64,000 nucleotides of DNA from SHVO01 sp050250575 (GTDB lineage Bacteria; Pseudomonadota; Alphaproteobacteria; Rhodospirillales; Rhodospirillaceae): assembly GCA_050250575.1 (NCBI GenBank), contig JBFWOJ010000002.1, positions 268,149 through 332,148 of the forward strand, in the 5' to 3' direction. Positions 44,899 to 53,416 of the stretch are shown in pieces (within the stretch, counting starts at the first letter, position 1; each line of letters opens with the position of its first letter). A program made the position numbers and the translations under genes. The notes below the pieces were generated by a model. The model ran no database searches and was not told where the DNA came from. It saw only the letters and a program-made list of their open reading frames with translations.

Positions 44899-45459
44899 TC
44901 ATTCGATGACTTCGCCAGGGTAGACACCCCAGAGCGCGTCACGGGACAGCCAGCCTTCGGTGCCTTCGGCGTCAACGCGGCAATAAGCCACCGCTTGCGG
45001 ACAGCGCTCGACCGCCACAATAACCCCGGGTTCCAGGCTTGCGGCCAGGTCGGGCGCGCCGCCCTTGCCCTCGATCGTGCGCAATAAGGGACGGACCTCA
45101 CCGGTCACCACCGCCGTCCGCCGTCCCGAAAGCATGCTGGAGTGCACCCAGCCTTCAGTCCCGTCGGGATCCTTGATCCGCCGCCACGTATCGAACTCGG
45201 CGACGATCTCGACCGGAAGATTGCGCCGCACGTAGATCCATTCGATCGGATAGCGCGCATTGGGTCCAACGCGCATGTTGACGGAGTCGGCGCGCAACGA
45301 GACAAAGCGCGGCAGCGGCAGCCCGTCGGGCTTGCCGGAGGCCTGCTCGTCCGGGGCGTCCGCCGGCGTTGCGGTCGGACTATTGGTCTTCGGCGCCTCA
45401 GCGGCTGTAACAGCCGCGGACCACAGCATCGCAAAACACACTAAGAGCCAACGCGCCAC
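44899..45459 (-). CDS. Exported SH3-like domain protein
   Basis: A 186-residue protein with a signal peptide (residues 1-20, ending VTAA), a Pro/Thr-rich linker and a bacterial SH3 region. SH3 marks are SVNMRVGPNARYPIEWIYVRRNLPVEIV and GTEGWVHSSML, with a second partial copy (ERCPQAVAYCRVDAEGTEGWL). Such proteins bind cell-wall material in the periplasm. The GTG start has GAGG seven bases upstream. It is convergent with the DUF3501 gene. Confidence 0.88.
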   Translation of the reverse strand: MARWLLVCFAMLWSAAVTAAEAPKTNSPTATPADAPDEQASGKPDGLPLPRFVSLRADSVNMRVGPNARYPIEWIYVRRNLPVEIVAEFDTWRRIKDPDGTEGWVHSSMLSGRRTAVVTGEVRPLLRTIEGKGGAPDLAASLEPGVIVAVERCPQAVAYCRVDAEGTEGWLSRDALWGVYPGEVIE

Positions 45460-45593
45460 GAAGCCGCCTCACGCATATCAGGTGATGGGTTTGTGCCCGT
45501 ATTTTCCAGCTTTGGCAACGTCACGCCGGTTGCCTGGACAAGGCGAAACCCGGCTGGTACGCCTACCTGCATCGTTCTGGCGCCCTTCGAGCA

Positions 45594-46574
45594 ATGACGC
45601 GGATCAAACCCACAGTCGTCGTCACACGAAAACTTCCCGACGTCGTCGAGACGCGGATGATGGAGCTGTTCGACGTCCGGCTTAACATCGATGACCGCCC
45701 ATTCGCAGCCGATGAGCTCGCCGCGGCGGTTGCCTCTTGCGATGTTCTTGTTCCCAACCTGACCGATCGGATCGATGCCGCTTTGATCGCAAAGGCCGGG
45801 CCACGACTGAAGCTGATCGCAAATTTTGGCAACGGCGTCGATCACATCGACGTCCCGGCCGCCCGCGCGAAAGGCATTCTCGTCACCAACACGCCGGGGG
45901 TATTGACCGAAGACACCGCCGACATGGCCATGGCGCTGATGGTGGCGGTGCCGCGCCGCCTGGTCGAGGGCGCGGAGATGATCCGGTCCGGCGGATTCAA
46001 AGGGTGGAGCCCGACCCACATGCTGGGTCACCGCATCTTTGGCAAGCGTCTCGGAATCATCGGCATGGGGCGAATCGGCACCGCCGTGGCGCGGCGCGCC
46101 CGCGGGTTCGGCATGGCCATTCATTATCACAACCGCCGCCGCTTGCGGCCCGAACTGGAAGCGGAGGTCGAGGCGACGTTTTGGGAAAGCCTCGACCAGA
46201 TGCTCGCGCGGATGGACGTGATTTCAATCCACTGCCCGCATACGCCGGCGACCTTCCATCTTCTCTCCGAACGCCGGCTGAAGCTGATGAAGTCCTCGGC
46301 CTATATCATCAATACCGCCCGCGGCGAGATCGTGGATGAAGAGGCGCTGATTCGCATGCTGGAGGCCGGCGATCTTGCCGGCGCGGGTCTGGACGTGTTC
46401 GAGCATGAGCCGGCCGTGAACCCGAAGTTCCTCTCGCTCAAGAACGTGATCCTGCTGCCGCACATGGGTTCCGCCACCATCGAAGGCCGCATCAACATGG
46501 GCGAAAAGGTGATCATCAACATCCGGGCGTTCTGCGACGGCCACACGCCGCCCGACCGCGTGCTGCCGACCTAG
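45594..46574 (+). CDS. D-2-hydroxyacid dehydrogenase (glyoxylate/hydroxypyruvate reductase type)
   Basis: A 326-residue NAD(P)-dependent dehydrogenase. The dinucleotide motif GMGRIGTAVARRARGFGM lies near 156, the catalytic Arg in NTARGEIVDEEAL, the Glu in DVFEHEP and the His in LLPHMGSAT. It probably reduces glyoxylate or hydroxypyruvate, or oxidises D-glycerate. It precedes pabB by 8 bases and may share a transcript with it. Confidence 0.93.
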   Translation: MTRIKPTVVVTRKLPDVVETRMMELFDVRLNIDDRPFAADELAAAVASCDVLVPNLTDRIDAALIAKAGPRLKLIANFGNGVDHIDVPAARAKGILVTNTPGVLTEDTADMAMALMVAVPRRLVEGAEMIRSGGFKGWSPTHMLGHRIFGKRLGIIGMGRIGTAVARRARGFGMAIHYHNRRRLRPELEAEVEATFWESLDQMLARMDVISIHCPHTPATFHLLSERRLKLMKSSAYIINTARGEIVDEEALIRMLEAGDLAGAGLDVFEHEPAVNPKFLSLKNVILLPHMGSATIEGRINMGEKVIINIRAFCDGHTPPDRVLPT

Positions 46575-46582
46575 GGACGCGA

Positions 46583-47968
46583 TTGCGCGACTTCGCGGTC
46601 CTCCTCGAGATTGACTACCGTGATCCCGTGAGTGCCTTCGCGCCGCTGGCGGGGCGCGATCATGCCGTGCTGCTTGACAGCGCCGAGCACAGCGCCCAGG
46701 GACGCTACTCCTACATCGCGGTCGATCCGTTTCGCGTCCTCAGGTGCACGTGCTCTCCTTGGCGCGTGAGCGTCGACGGTGCGCCGCGCGGGGATGACCC
46801 GTTCCGGGTATTGGCGGCCGAGATGCGCGCGTTTTCGTGGTCGCCGCGCACGCCTGTGCCGTTCTGCGGCGGCGCCGTCGGATTCATCTCCTATGAACTC
46901 GGCGGGATACTTGAAGAATTGCCGACGCCGAAAACCACGCCGCTGCCGTTCGATCTTGTCGTGGGCCTCTACGATGTGATCGCCGCATTTGATCACCAGG
47001 AGCGCAAGGCCTTCGTGATTGCCAGCGGCTTTCCGGCGCAAGGCGAGGATCGCCGCGCGCGCGCCGAAACGCGGGCCGCCTGGCTGAAAGAAGCGCTCGG
47101 ACGGGAATTACAGCCGCGGGCGGAATACGCGCCGGTATTGTGGCGGGCCGAAAGCCGCCGCAACCAGCACGAAGCGCGGGTGGCCGCCACGATCGAAGCC
47201 ATCTGTGCGGGAGAAATCTATCAGGCGAACATCACCCAGCGCTTCCATGCGCCGCTGCCCCGGGGCGCAGTGCCGTTCGAGGTCTATCGAACACTAAGGG
47301 CCCGTTCCCCGGCGCCCTTTGGCGCGTTCTTGAATGCCGGCGCGGGGCTCCACCTCCTGTCGGCCTCCCCTGAACGATTCCTGGCCTGCGACGTCGATGG
47401 CCGTGTGGAGACACGGCCGATCAAAGGGACGCGTCCGCGCGGCGCAACTCCCGCCGAAGATGCCGCCAATGCGGCGGACCTCCGCGCGAGCGCCAAGGAT
47501 ATTTCCGAAAACCTGATGATCGTCGATCTCCTGCGCAACGATTTGTCGCGCGTGTGCGTGCCCGGAAGCGTCGAAGCGCCGGTGCTCTGCGGCCTCGAAA
47601 CCTTCGCCTCCGTGCATCACCTGGTCTCGGTCGTGACCGGCCGGTTGCGCGAAGACGCCAACGCCCTCGATCTTCTGACCGCGGCGTTCCCCGGCGGATC
47701 AGTGACCGGCACGCCGAAGATCCGCGCCATGGAAATCATTCACGCGCAGGAGCCGTCGGCGCGCGGACCTTATTGCGGCGCCATCGCCTGGCTCGGCTTC
47801 GACGGGGCCATGGATTCCTCGATCGTTATCCGCACATTGGTCTTGAACGGAGGCGAGGCGGCGGCTCAAGCTGGCGGGGGGATCGTCGCGGACTCCGATC
47901 CGGCCGCCGAATACGAGGAAAGCCTCGTCAAGGTCGCGCCGCTATTGTCCGTGCTGGGGACATTATGA
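46583..47968 (+). CDS. pabB: Aminodeoxychorismate synthase component I
   Basis: A 461-residue chorismate-using enzyme that makes 4-amino-4-deoxychorismate for folate synthesis. The active-site block reads RPIKGTRPRG; Lys in place of the Ala of anthranilate synthase (PIAGT) marks PabB rather than TrpE. Also seen are ASPERFLA, GGSVTGTPKIRAMEII and GPYCGAIAWLGFDG. The start is TTG with AGGGA upstream. Its stop overlaps the pabC start by ATGA. The glutamine amidotransferase PabA is not in the window. Confidence 0.95.
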   Translation: MRDFAVLLEIDYRDPVSAFAPLAGRDHAVLLDSAEHSAQGRYSYIAVDPFRVLRCTCSPWRVSVDGAPRGDDPFRVLAAEMRAFSWSPRTPVPFCGGAVGFISYELGGILEELPTPKTTPLPFDLVVGLYDVIAAFDHQERKAFVIASGFPAQGEDRRARAETRAAWLKEALGRELQPRAEYAPVLWRAESRRNQHEARVAATIEAICAGEIYQANITQRFHAPLPRGAVPFEVYRTLRARSPAPFGAFLNAGAGLHLLSASPERFLACDVDGRVETRPIKGTRPRGATPAEDAANAADLRASAKDISENLMIVDLLRNDLSRVCVPGSVEAPVLCGLETFASVHHLVSVVTGRLREDANALDLLTAAFPGGSVTGTPKIRAMEIIHAQEPSARGPYCGAIAWLGFDGAMDSSIVIRTLVLNGGEAAAQAGGGIVADSDPAAEYEESLVKVAPLLSVLGTL

Positions 47969-48762
47969 AGCTGAGCCTGAACGGTGAATTGATCGATGCG
48001 GATGAAGCGCGCATTGCGCCGGACGACCGCGGCTTCACCCTGGGGGACGGCCTGTTCGAGACCATCGCCGTCAGAAAGTCGGCCCCGAAGCGGATTGCCG
48101 CTCACCTCGCCCGCTTACGCGACGGCGCGGGCGTGCTTGGTATTCCCGTTCCCTATACCGACGCCAAGATCGCCGAACTGGCGGCGTCCGTGATCGCCGC
48201 GAATGCCGTCACCGAAGGGGCGCTGCGCCTGACGCTCACCCGTGGGCCCGGTGCGCGCGGAATCAGCCCGCCCGCATCGCCAAGGCCGACGTTCCTGATG
48301 ACGGTCGGGCCTCTGCCCCCGAGCGATCCCATTGCGCTGATCGTCGCGGAGGCGACCCGGCGCAACCAAGCTTCGCCGCTGGCACGGGTGAAGGCTCTTG
48401 GATATCTCGACAACATTCTCGCCCGCCGCGAGGCCGAGGAGGCGGGCGCCGACGATGCCGTCCTGCTCAACACCGAGGGCCGCGTCGCGGAGACATCGGT
48501 CGCGAATGTCTTTTGCCTGATCGCCGGCGGGTTGGTCACCCCGCCGGTCAGCGAAGGCGCGCTTCCCGGCGTGATGCGCGCCGAAGTCATCCGACTCGCC
48601 CGCGCCGAAGAGCGGCCGATCGAGGTGGCCGACCTCGAGGCCTCGAGCGAAATATTCGTGAGCAATGCGCTGGGGATCCGGCCGGCCGTACGACTTAACG
48701 GCCGGGCTGTCGGCGATGGAGCGCCCGGATTGATTACCCAGCTGCTGGCGCTAAGGCTTTAG
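47965..48762 (+). CDS. pabC: Aminodeoxychorismate lyase (class IV PLP enzyme)
   Basis: A 265-residue class IV aminotransferase-fold protein. The PLP lysine is in RVKALGYLDNILARREAE, and further marks are LGDGLFETIAV near 27 and AETSVANVFCL. Next to pabB the natural role is conversion of aminodeoxychorismate to 4-aminobenzoate. A branched-chain or D-amino acid aminotransferase role is less likely in this setting. Overlap ATGA with pabB implies coupled translation. Confidence 0.9.
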   Translation: MKLSLNGELIDADEARIAPDDRGFTLGDGLFETIAVRKSAPKRIAAHLARLRDGAGVLGIPVPYTDAKIAELAASVIAANAVTEGALRLTLTRGPGARGISPPASPRPTFLMTVGPLPPSDPIALIVAEATRRNQASPLARVKALGYLDNILARREAEEAGADDAVLLNTEGRVAETSVANVFCLIAGGLVTPPVSEGALPGVMRAEVIRLARAEERPIEVADLEASSEIFVSNALGIRPAVRLNGRAVGDGAPGLITQLLALRL

Positions 48763-48775
48763 GCCGCGGGATGTG

Positions 48776-49288
48776 TCAACCGGGCCGCTTGCAGGTATCG
48801 CTGATGGCCTTGTAGGCCGCGGTGAATCCGTTCAGGGAAAATGTGTCCGTGGTCAGCGTGCCGCGGCTCGACGTACCGCGCACGACGGCGGAGTTTCCCT
48901 TGATCATCGCCTGGACGATGGTGCGGTCGGTTTTGGAATCGCGCGCCCAGGCGCGGTCGGCGCCGGTGGTGAACAAGTCGAATTTTTGTGCGCCGATGGT
49001 GAGGAGGGCATCGGTATCGGGCTTGTACTGGTAACCCGCAACGACGCTGATCACGTCCCAGGCTTTTTCGGCCGGACGGTGGGTCACGAGCATGAGCACC
49101 TCGTCGCGGCTTGAATACTTGCCCTCGGACTTGTCCGGCTTAGCCGCGATGTAACACACCGGCTGTTTGTTCTCCGTATAAGTGTAAGCGGTCCATTTGC
49201 CGTGGGTGCCGATGACGGTCACGTCCTGGGCGGCCGCCGCGCCTGCTCCCCACGCGCCCAAAACCAAAGAAATTGCAAAGAGCCGCAT
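48776..49288 (-). CDS. Exported IalB-like (invasion-associated locus B) protein
   Basis: A 170-residue protein with a signal peptide (residues 1-20, ending AAAAQ) and an IalB-type beta domain: GKWTAYTYTENKQPVCYIAAKP near 28-50, paired Cys residues near the N- and C-termini, and FSLNGFTAAYKAISDTC. The family is common in alphaproteobacterial envelopes; the name does not imply pathogenicity. ATG at 49288 was chosen because GAGG lies eight bases upstream. Confidence 0.8.
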   Translation of the reverse strand: MRLFAISLVLGAWGAGAAAAQDVTVIGTHGKWTAYTYTENKQPVCYIAAKPDKSEGKYSSRDEVLMLVTHRPAEKAWDVISVVAGYQYKPDTDALLTIGAQKFDLFTTGADRAWARDSKTDRTIVQAMIKGNSAVVRGTSSRGTLTTDTFSLNGFTAAYKAISDTCKRPG

Positions 49289-49396
49289 CACACCGTCCTC
49301 AAGCCAAGCCACAATAGGTGGAGGATATCACAAAAAATGCACGCCTTCACCGGCGCGGACCGCTTTGCCCCGCGATCGCCATATTTCCTGCGTTGA

Positions 49397-49419
49397 GCCT
49401 CCACCTACGAAGTGGAGGC
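49397..49419 (+). promoter_or_regulatory. Hairpin covering a Shine-Dalgarno site
   Basis: GCCTCCAC and GTGGAGGC form a perfect 8-bp stem around a 7-base loop. The right arm contains the GGAGG ribosome-binding site of the small exported protein whose ATG is four bases on. The folded RNA would block translation. Confidence 0.6.
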
Positions 49420-49422
49420 CGA

Positions 49423-49638
49423 ATGAGAAAGATTTTCGGAGTTGCCGCCGGTGTCGCCCTTTGCGTCGGCCTGGCTGTGTCCGCGTATAAATTTGACGGT
49501 GTCAAATCCTCCTCGGCCACCATGGTTCCGGCCTCAGAGTCGGAACATCGCGTCGAACAATGCATGGCGTCGGGCGGCGTCGAAGAGTCCTGTGTCTTCG
49601 AGGAAATGAAGCGGACGATGCTGGTGGACGAATCGTAA
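49423..49638 (+). CDS. Small exported or membrane-anchored protein
   Basis: A 71-residue protein with an N-terminal hydrophobic segment (residues 3-22) that is a signal peptide or anchor. The rest is hydrophilic with two Cys (EQCMASGGVEESCVFEEMKR) and a helical look. No family recognised. A strong GGAGG precedes the ATG and is part of a hairpin. Confidence 0.65.
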   Translation: MRKIFGVAAGVALCVGLAVSAYKFDGVKSSSATMVPASESEHRVEQCMASGGVEESCVFEEMKRTMLVDES

Positions 49639-49651
49639 AGCGCCATTCGGC

Positions 49652-50206
49652 TCATTCGAGCTCTTCCCCATCGCGTTCGGCGAGCGCGACTTCAGCGAGC
49701 GGCGGCGCCGTGCGAAAGCGCTCCGGCAGCGGCGGTCCGCCCGACATCACGGGACGCGGGGCAAAGCGCCCCAGGTGCAATAGCCGGTCGTACATGACGA
49801 CGACTCCGGCGATGCCGACGTTCAGACAGAACTTGGTCGGGATTTTTATGATGTGGTCGCACCGCGCGGTGAGCGCGGGCGAGAGCGAAGCCTTTTCCGG
49901 ACCCATCACATAGGCCGCGCAGCGCGGATGCGTGAAGCTTGGCAGGTCGACCGCGTCGTCCATCAACTCGACGCCGACCAGCGCGCAACCTTTGGGCAGC
50001 AAAAGCTGGTCGACGCCGGGAAAGGCATAGAAGGGCAGGTTGGCGAGGGTGTCGGACGTATCGGCGAGCGTGCCCTCGGCGCGTTTGTAAGTCGCGGCAA
50101 TCGTGAACACGAAACTTGCGTCGAACGCATTTGCGGAACGGAACAGATTGCCGACGTTGAAGGGCTTGTTGATGCCCTCGACGCCGATCCCGAAGTAACC
50201 CCGCAT
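49652..50206 (-). CDS. TrmH-family (SPOUT) RNA methyltransferase
   Basis: A 184-residue SAM-dependent SPOUT methyltransferase. Motif 1 is NKPFNVGNLFRSANAF (13-28), motif 2 YVMGPEKASLS and motif 3 LNVGIAGVVVMYDRL, which together form the trefoil-knot site for 2'-O-ribose methylation of tRNA or rRNA. The target base is not evident. It starts three bases after scoB, so it is the third gene of a scoA-scoB unit, which is probably a chance grouping. Confidence 0.88.
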   Translation of the reverse strand: MRGYFGIGVEGINKPFNVGNLFRSANAFDASFVFTIAATYKRAEGTLADTSDTLANLPFYAFPGVDQLLLPKGCALVGVELMDDAVDLPSFTHPRCAAYVMGPEKASLSPALTARCDHIIKIPTKFCLNVGIAGVVVMYDRLLHLGRFAPRPVMSGGPPLPERFRTAPPLAEVALAERDGEELE

Positions 50207-50209
50207 CTT

Positions 50210-50860
50210 CTAGGCGGCTTTGACGCCGGGCGCGATCTTGAAGTCCGGCTCGGTCTTGGCGCGGATCTCGTCGACGGTCACGCCGGGTGCGATGTCGGTC
50301 AACGTGAGGCCTGGGCGGCCGACCTCAAAGACGCACAGATCGGTAACGATCATATGGACGACGCCCTTGCCGGTCAGCGGCAGGGTGCATTGCTTGAGGA
50401 TCTTTTTCTCGTCGCCTTTGGCGACATGCTCCATGAGCACGATCACACGCGGGACGCCCGCGACGAGGTCCATGGCCCCGCCCATCCCCTTCACCATCTT
50501 TCCCGGGATCATCCAGTTGGCGAGATCACCCGCGTCGGTGACCTGAAGCGCGCCAAGGATCGACAGATTGATGTGGCCGCCGCGGATCATCGCGAAGGAC
50601 GTGGCGCTGTCGAAGAAGCTGGTGGTCGGAAGCTTGGTGATGGTCTGCTTGCCGGCATTGATGAGATCGGCGTCTTCTTCGCCTTCGAACGGAAACGGGC
50701 CCATGCCCAGCATGCCGTTTTCGCTTTGCAGCTGGATGGACATGCCCGCCGGCACGTGGTTGGCCACCAGCGTCGGAATGCCGATGCCGAGATTGACGTA
50801 GAAGCCGTCCTTGAGTTCACGGGCAGCGCGCGCTGCCATCTGATCACGATCCCATGCCAT
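50210..50860 (-). CDS. scoB: 3-oxoacid CoA-transferase subunit B
   Basis: A 216-residue subunit of a type I CoA-transferase. The catalytic Glu is in SENGMLGMGP (47-56). Other marks are NLGIGIPTLVANHVP and GKGVVHMIVTDLCVFEV. With ScoA it moves CoA between succinyl-CoA and acetoacetate, feeding ketone-body or polyhydroxybutyrate breakdown. AGGAG lies seven bases before the ATG. It starts 10 bases after scoA. Confidence 0.95.
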   Translation of the reverse strand: MAWDRDQMAARAARELKDGFYVNLGIGIPTLVANHVPAGMSIQLQSENGMLGMGPFPFEGEEDADLINAGKQTITKLPTTSFFDSATSFAMIRGGHINLSILGALQVTDAGDLANWMIPGKMVKGMGGAMDLVAGVPRVIVLMEHVAKGDEKKILKQCTLPLTGKGVVHMIVTDLCVFEVGRPGLTLTDIAPGVTVDEIRAKTEPDFKIAPGVKAA

Positions 50861-50870
50861 GTCGGCGCTC

Positions 50871-51587
50871 CTACTCGGCGGCCGCGCGCTTGCGCACGGT
50901 CCGTTGTTCAATGCGTTTAATGGGATTCGCGACGTGGATAAGCCGCTGCACAAAAATCCCCGGCGTATGGATGTGGTCGGGATCGAGCGAACCTTGCGGC
51001 ACGATCTCTTCGACCTCCGCGACCGTCACCTTGGCCGCAGTCGCCATCATCGGATTGAAGTTCCGCGCCGTCATGCGATAGACGAGGTTGCCTTCGGGGT
51101 CCGCCTTCCACGCGTGAACGATGGCAAGGTCGGCGAACAGACCGCGCTCCATGACATAGTGGCGGCCATCGAACGCGCGGGTTTCTTTGCCTTCGGCGAC
51201 CTTGGTGCCGTAACCCGTCGCGGTGAAAAACGCCGGGATTCCCGCGCCGCCGGCACGGATGCGCTCGGCGAGCGTGCCTTGGGGATTGAATTCGATCTCG
51301 AGCTCACCGGCGAGGTACTGCTTCGCAAACGTCGCGTTCTCGCCGACATACGAGCTGATCATCTTCTTGATCTGGCGGGTGGTAAGCAGCATGCCGAGGC
51401 CGACGTCATCGATGCCGGCGTTGTTGGAGATGACGGTAAGACCCTTCACGCCGGACTCGCGGATGGCGCCGATCAGCACTTCCGGAATCCCGCAGAGGCC
51501 GAAGCCGCCCGACATGATGGTCATATTGTCGCGGAGCAGACCCGCAAGCGCGGTCTTCGCATCTGGATGAATCTTAGTTACGGCCAA
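50871..51587 (-). CDS. scoA: 3-oxoacid CoA-transferase subunit A
   Basis: A 238-residue CoA-transferase subunit. The CoA-binding loop GGFGLCGIPE lies at 27-36, then KGLTVISNNAG and GAGIPAFFTATGYGT. It is the partner of ScoB encoded next. The start is TTG, well supported by AGGAG six bases upstream. Confidence 0.95.
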   Translation of the reverse strand: MAVTKIHPDAKTALAGLLRDNMTIMSGGFGLCGIPEVLIGAIRESGVKGLTVISNNAGIDDVGLGMLLTTRQIKKMISSYVGENATFAKQYLAGELEIEFNPQGTLAERIRAGGAGIPAFFTATGYGTKVAEGKETRAFDGRHYVMERGLFADLAIVHAWKADPEGNLVYRMTARNFNPMMATAAKVTVAEVEEIVPQGSLDPDHIHTPGIFVQRLIHVANPIKRIEQRTVRKRAAAE

Positions 51588-51780
51588 GTCGATCTCCTGG
51601 GGCTTTAGGGGCGCGTCGGCTTCGGTCCTCTAAATACCCGGCTTTCAAAAGCGGGCGTAAGCCTCTTTTTTGCGCGCTGCGACAAGGACTTGCTGGTCAG
51701 CCATGCGCGAAACGTATGGCTTATGCGTATGGGGATGGGCTAGGACAGGGCTCTGCAACAGCGAGTCCCGCACCCCCCTC

Positions 51781-52674
51781 ATGGCCCACGCCCTGTCCGA
51801 CAATATGCGCGGCGCCTTGTGGATGCTGGCGAGTTCGGTTTTCTTCGCGACCAGCGGACTTGCCATCAAGATCGTGGGCGCCGAGCTTCCGGTGCCGGTG
51901 GTGGCGTTCTTCCGCGTCGTCTTCGGCTTGATCTTCATCGTGCCGTTCCTTCTGAAATACGGCCCGAAGATTTTCTACACGAAGCAGCCCGGGTGGCATC
52001 TCCTGCGCCTGGCCGGTTCCAGCGGCAGCATCCTGTTCGGATTCTACGCGATCACGCACCTCCCTTATGCGACCGCGGTCTCTCTTTCCTTCACCCGCCC
52101 GCTGTTCATCATCCTGATAGGCCTCATTTTCCTCGGCGAGGTCGTGCGCTGGCGCCGCGGGCTCGCCACCGTCGCCGGATTCCTGGGCGTGGTGATCATG
52201 CTGGGCCCGACGGACATCGGCTTCACGCTTCCCGCATTGTCCGCACTGGCAGGAGCGGCCTCGGTTTCGGTGGCCCTGGCCGTGATCCGCAAGCACGCCG
52301 CAACGGAAGGGCACGCCTTCATGTCCTGGTTCTTCGTCGGTTCAGTCGTATTGCTTGGGCCGATCGCCGCTTATTACTGGGAGACGCCCCAAGGGATTCA
52401 ATGGGCTTATCTGGCCTATATCGGGATCATCGCGAGCGCGGGGCAATACTGCCTCATTCGCTCGCTGATGATCGCCGAGGCCACGGTCGTATCGCCGGTC
52501 GACTATATCCAAATCATCATTGCCGCGGCGGCCGGCTATGTCCTGTTCTCTGAGAAGCCGACGATCTGGACCGGCATCGGCGCGGTCGTGATCGTCGCGG
52601 CCACGCTTTACATCCTGTTCCGCGAAGCGAGCCTGAAAACGCACCCGGCGGCGAACCCCGCCATCAAGGAATAG
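51781..52674 (+). CDS. EamA-family (DMT) transporter
   Basis: A 297-residue membrane protein with about ten hydrophobic segments in two EamA repeats. The first begins MLASSVFFATSGLAIKIVG and contains FFRVVFGLIFIVPFL; the second ends SPVDYIQIIIAAAAGYVLFSEKPTIWTGIGAVVIV. Substrates of the family range from amino acids to sugars and cannot be told here. ATG at 51781 begins the domain; an upstream in-frame ATG lacks support. The end overlaps the convergent phhB gene by 11 bases. Confidence 0.9.
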   Translation: MAHALSDNMRGALWMLASSVFFATSGLAIKIVGAELPVPVVAFFRVVFGLIFIVPFLLKYGPKIFYTKQPGWHLLRLAGSSGSILFGFYAITHLPYATAVSLSFTRPLFIILIGLIFLGEVVRWRRGLATVAGFLGVVIMLGPTDIGFTLPALSALAGAASVSVALAVIRKHAATEGHAFMSWFFVGSVVLLGPIAAYYWETPQGIQWAYLAYIGIIASAGQYCLIRSLMIAEATVVSPVDYIQIIIAAAAGYVLFSEKPTIWTGIGAVVIVAATLYILFREASLKTHPAANPAIKE

Positions 52675-52972
52675 CGCCGAGCAGACGCGCATTGATGTCG
52701 ATGAAGCTCGCGAGCTCAATATCGCGCTCGGACACGCCATCGCACGCGTGCGTGGCGAGCGTGATATCGACGCGGTTGTAGACATTGAACCACTCGGGGT
52801 GATGGTCCATCCTCTCGGCCTTCAGCGCCACGCGCGTCATGAAAGCGAAGGCTGTGTTGAAATCCTTGAACGTGAGCGAGTGGGCGATGGCGTCGCGACC
52901 GGGAACATCATGCCACGATGACAGGGATTGCAGCGCCGCCGCGCGGCGTTCACTGGAGAGTTTCTGAACCAT
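52664..52972 (-). CDS. phhB: Pterin-4a-carbinolamine dehydratase
   Basis: A 102-residue enzyme that dehydrates 4a-hydroxytetrahydrobiopterin and recycles the pterin of aromatic hydroxylases. The signature HHPEWFNVYNRVDITLATH contains the catalytic His residues. Length is normal. ATG at 52972 has AGGTG seven bases upstream. No phenylalanine hydroxylase gene is near. Confidence 0.93.
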   Translation of the reverse strand: MVQKLSSERRAAALQSLSSWHDVPGRDAIAHSLTFKDFNTAFAFMTRVALKAERMDHHPEWFNVYNRVDITLATHACDGVSERDIELASFIDINARLLGAIP

Positions 52973-52984
52973 GAGTTTCACCTG

Positions 52985-53416
52985 ATGGGAAAACGCACCG
53001 AAATTTCGCCGCCGACGCTCGCCGACATCGATAGTCTAGCGCGGGCCGCGCTGGACGTCCTGCCTCCCGAGCTGAAGAGTTTCACCGAGGGCGTGATCGT
53101 GCAGGTCGAAGAGTTTCCCGACGACGAAGTGGTTGCGGAAATGGAACTGGAAAGCGCGTTCGATATTCTCGGCCTTTACCAGGGTACCTCGCTCGCGGAA
53201 AAGCGCATCGAAGCCTCCGGCACGACGCCGGACATGGTGTTCCTGTATCGCCGCCCGATCCTCGACTATTGGTGCGAAACAGGAGAAGACCTGGCCCACG
53301 TGGTTCGCCATGTGCTGATCCATGAGATCGGCCACCACTTCGGCTTTTCCGACGAGGAGATGGAGACCCTCGAGGTCATCGCCGAATCCGAAGAGAACTC
53401 ACACCGCGGCGAGTAA
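52985..53416 (+). CDS. Metallopeptidase-like protein, zincin fold (PF06262 type)
   Basis: A 143-residue protein with HEIGHHFGFSDEE near residues 116-128, the zinc-binding HExxH plus a downstream acidic residue. The family (PF06262, minigluzincin) is short and soluble, with PDDEVVAEMELESAFDILGLYQG also typical. Protease activity is predicted from the motif only. It is divergent from phhB with a 12-base gap, so both ribosome sites overlap each other's leader. Confidence 0.88.
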   Translation: MGKRTEISPPTLADIDSLARAALDVLPPELKSFTEGVIVQVEEFPDDEVVAEMELESAFDILGLYQGTSLAEKRIEASGTTPDMVFLYRRPILDYWCETGEDLAHVVRHVLIHEIGHHFGFSDEEMETLEVIAESEENSHRGE

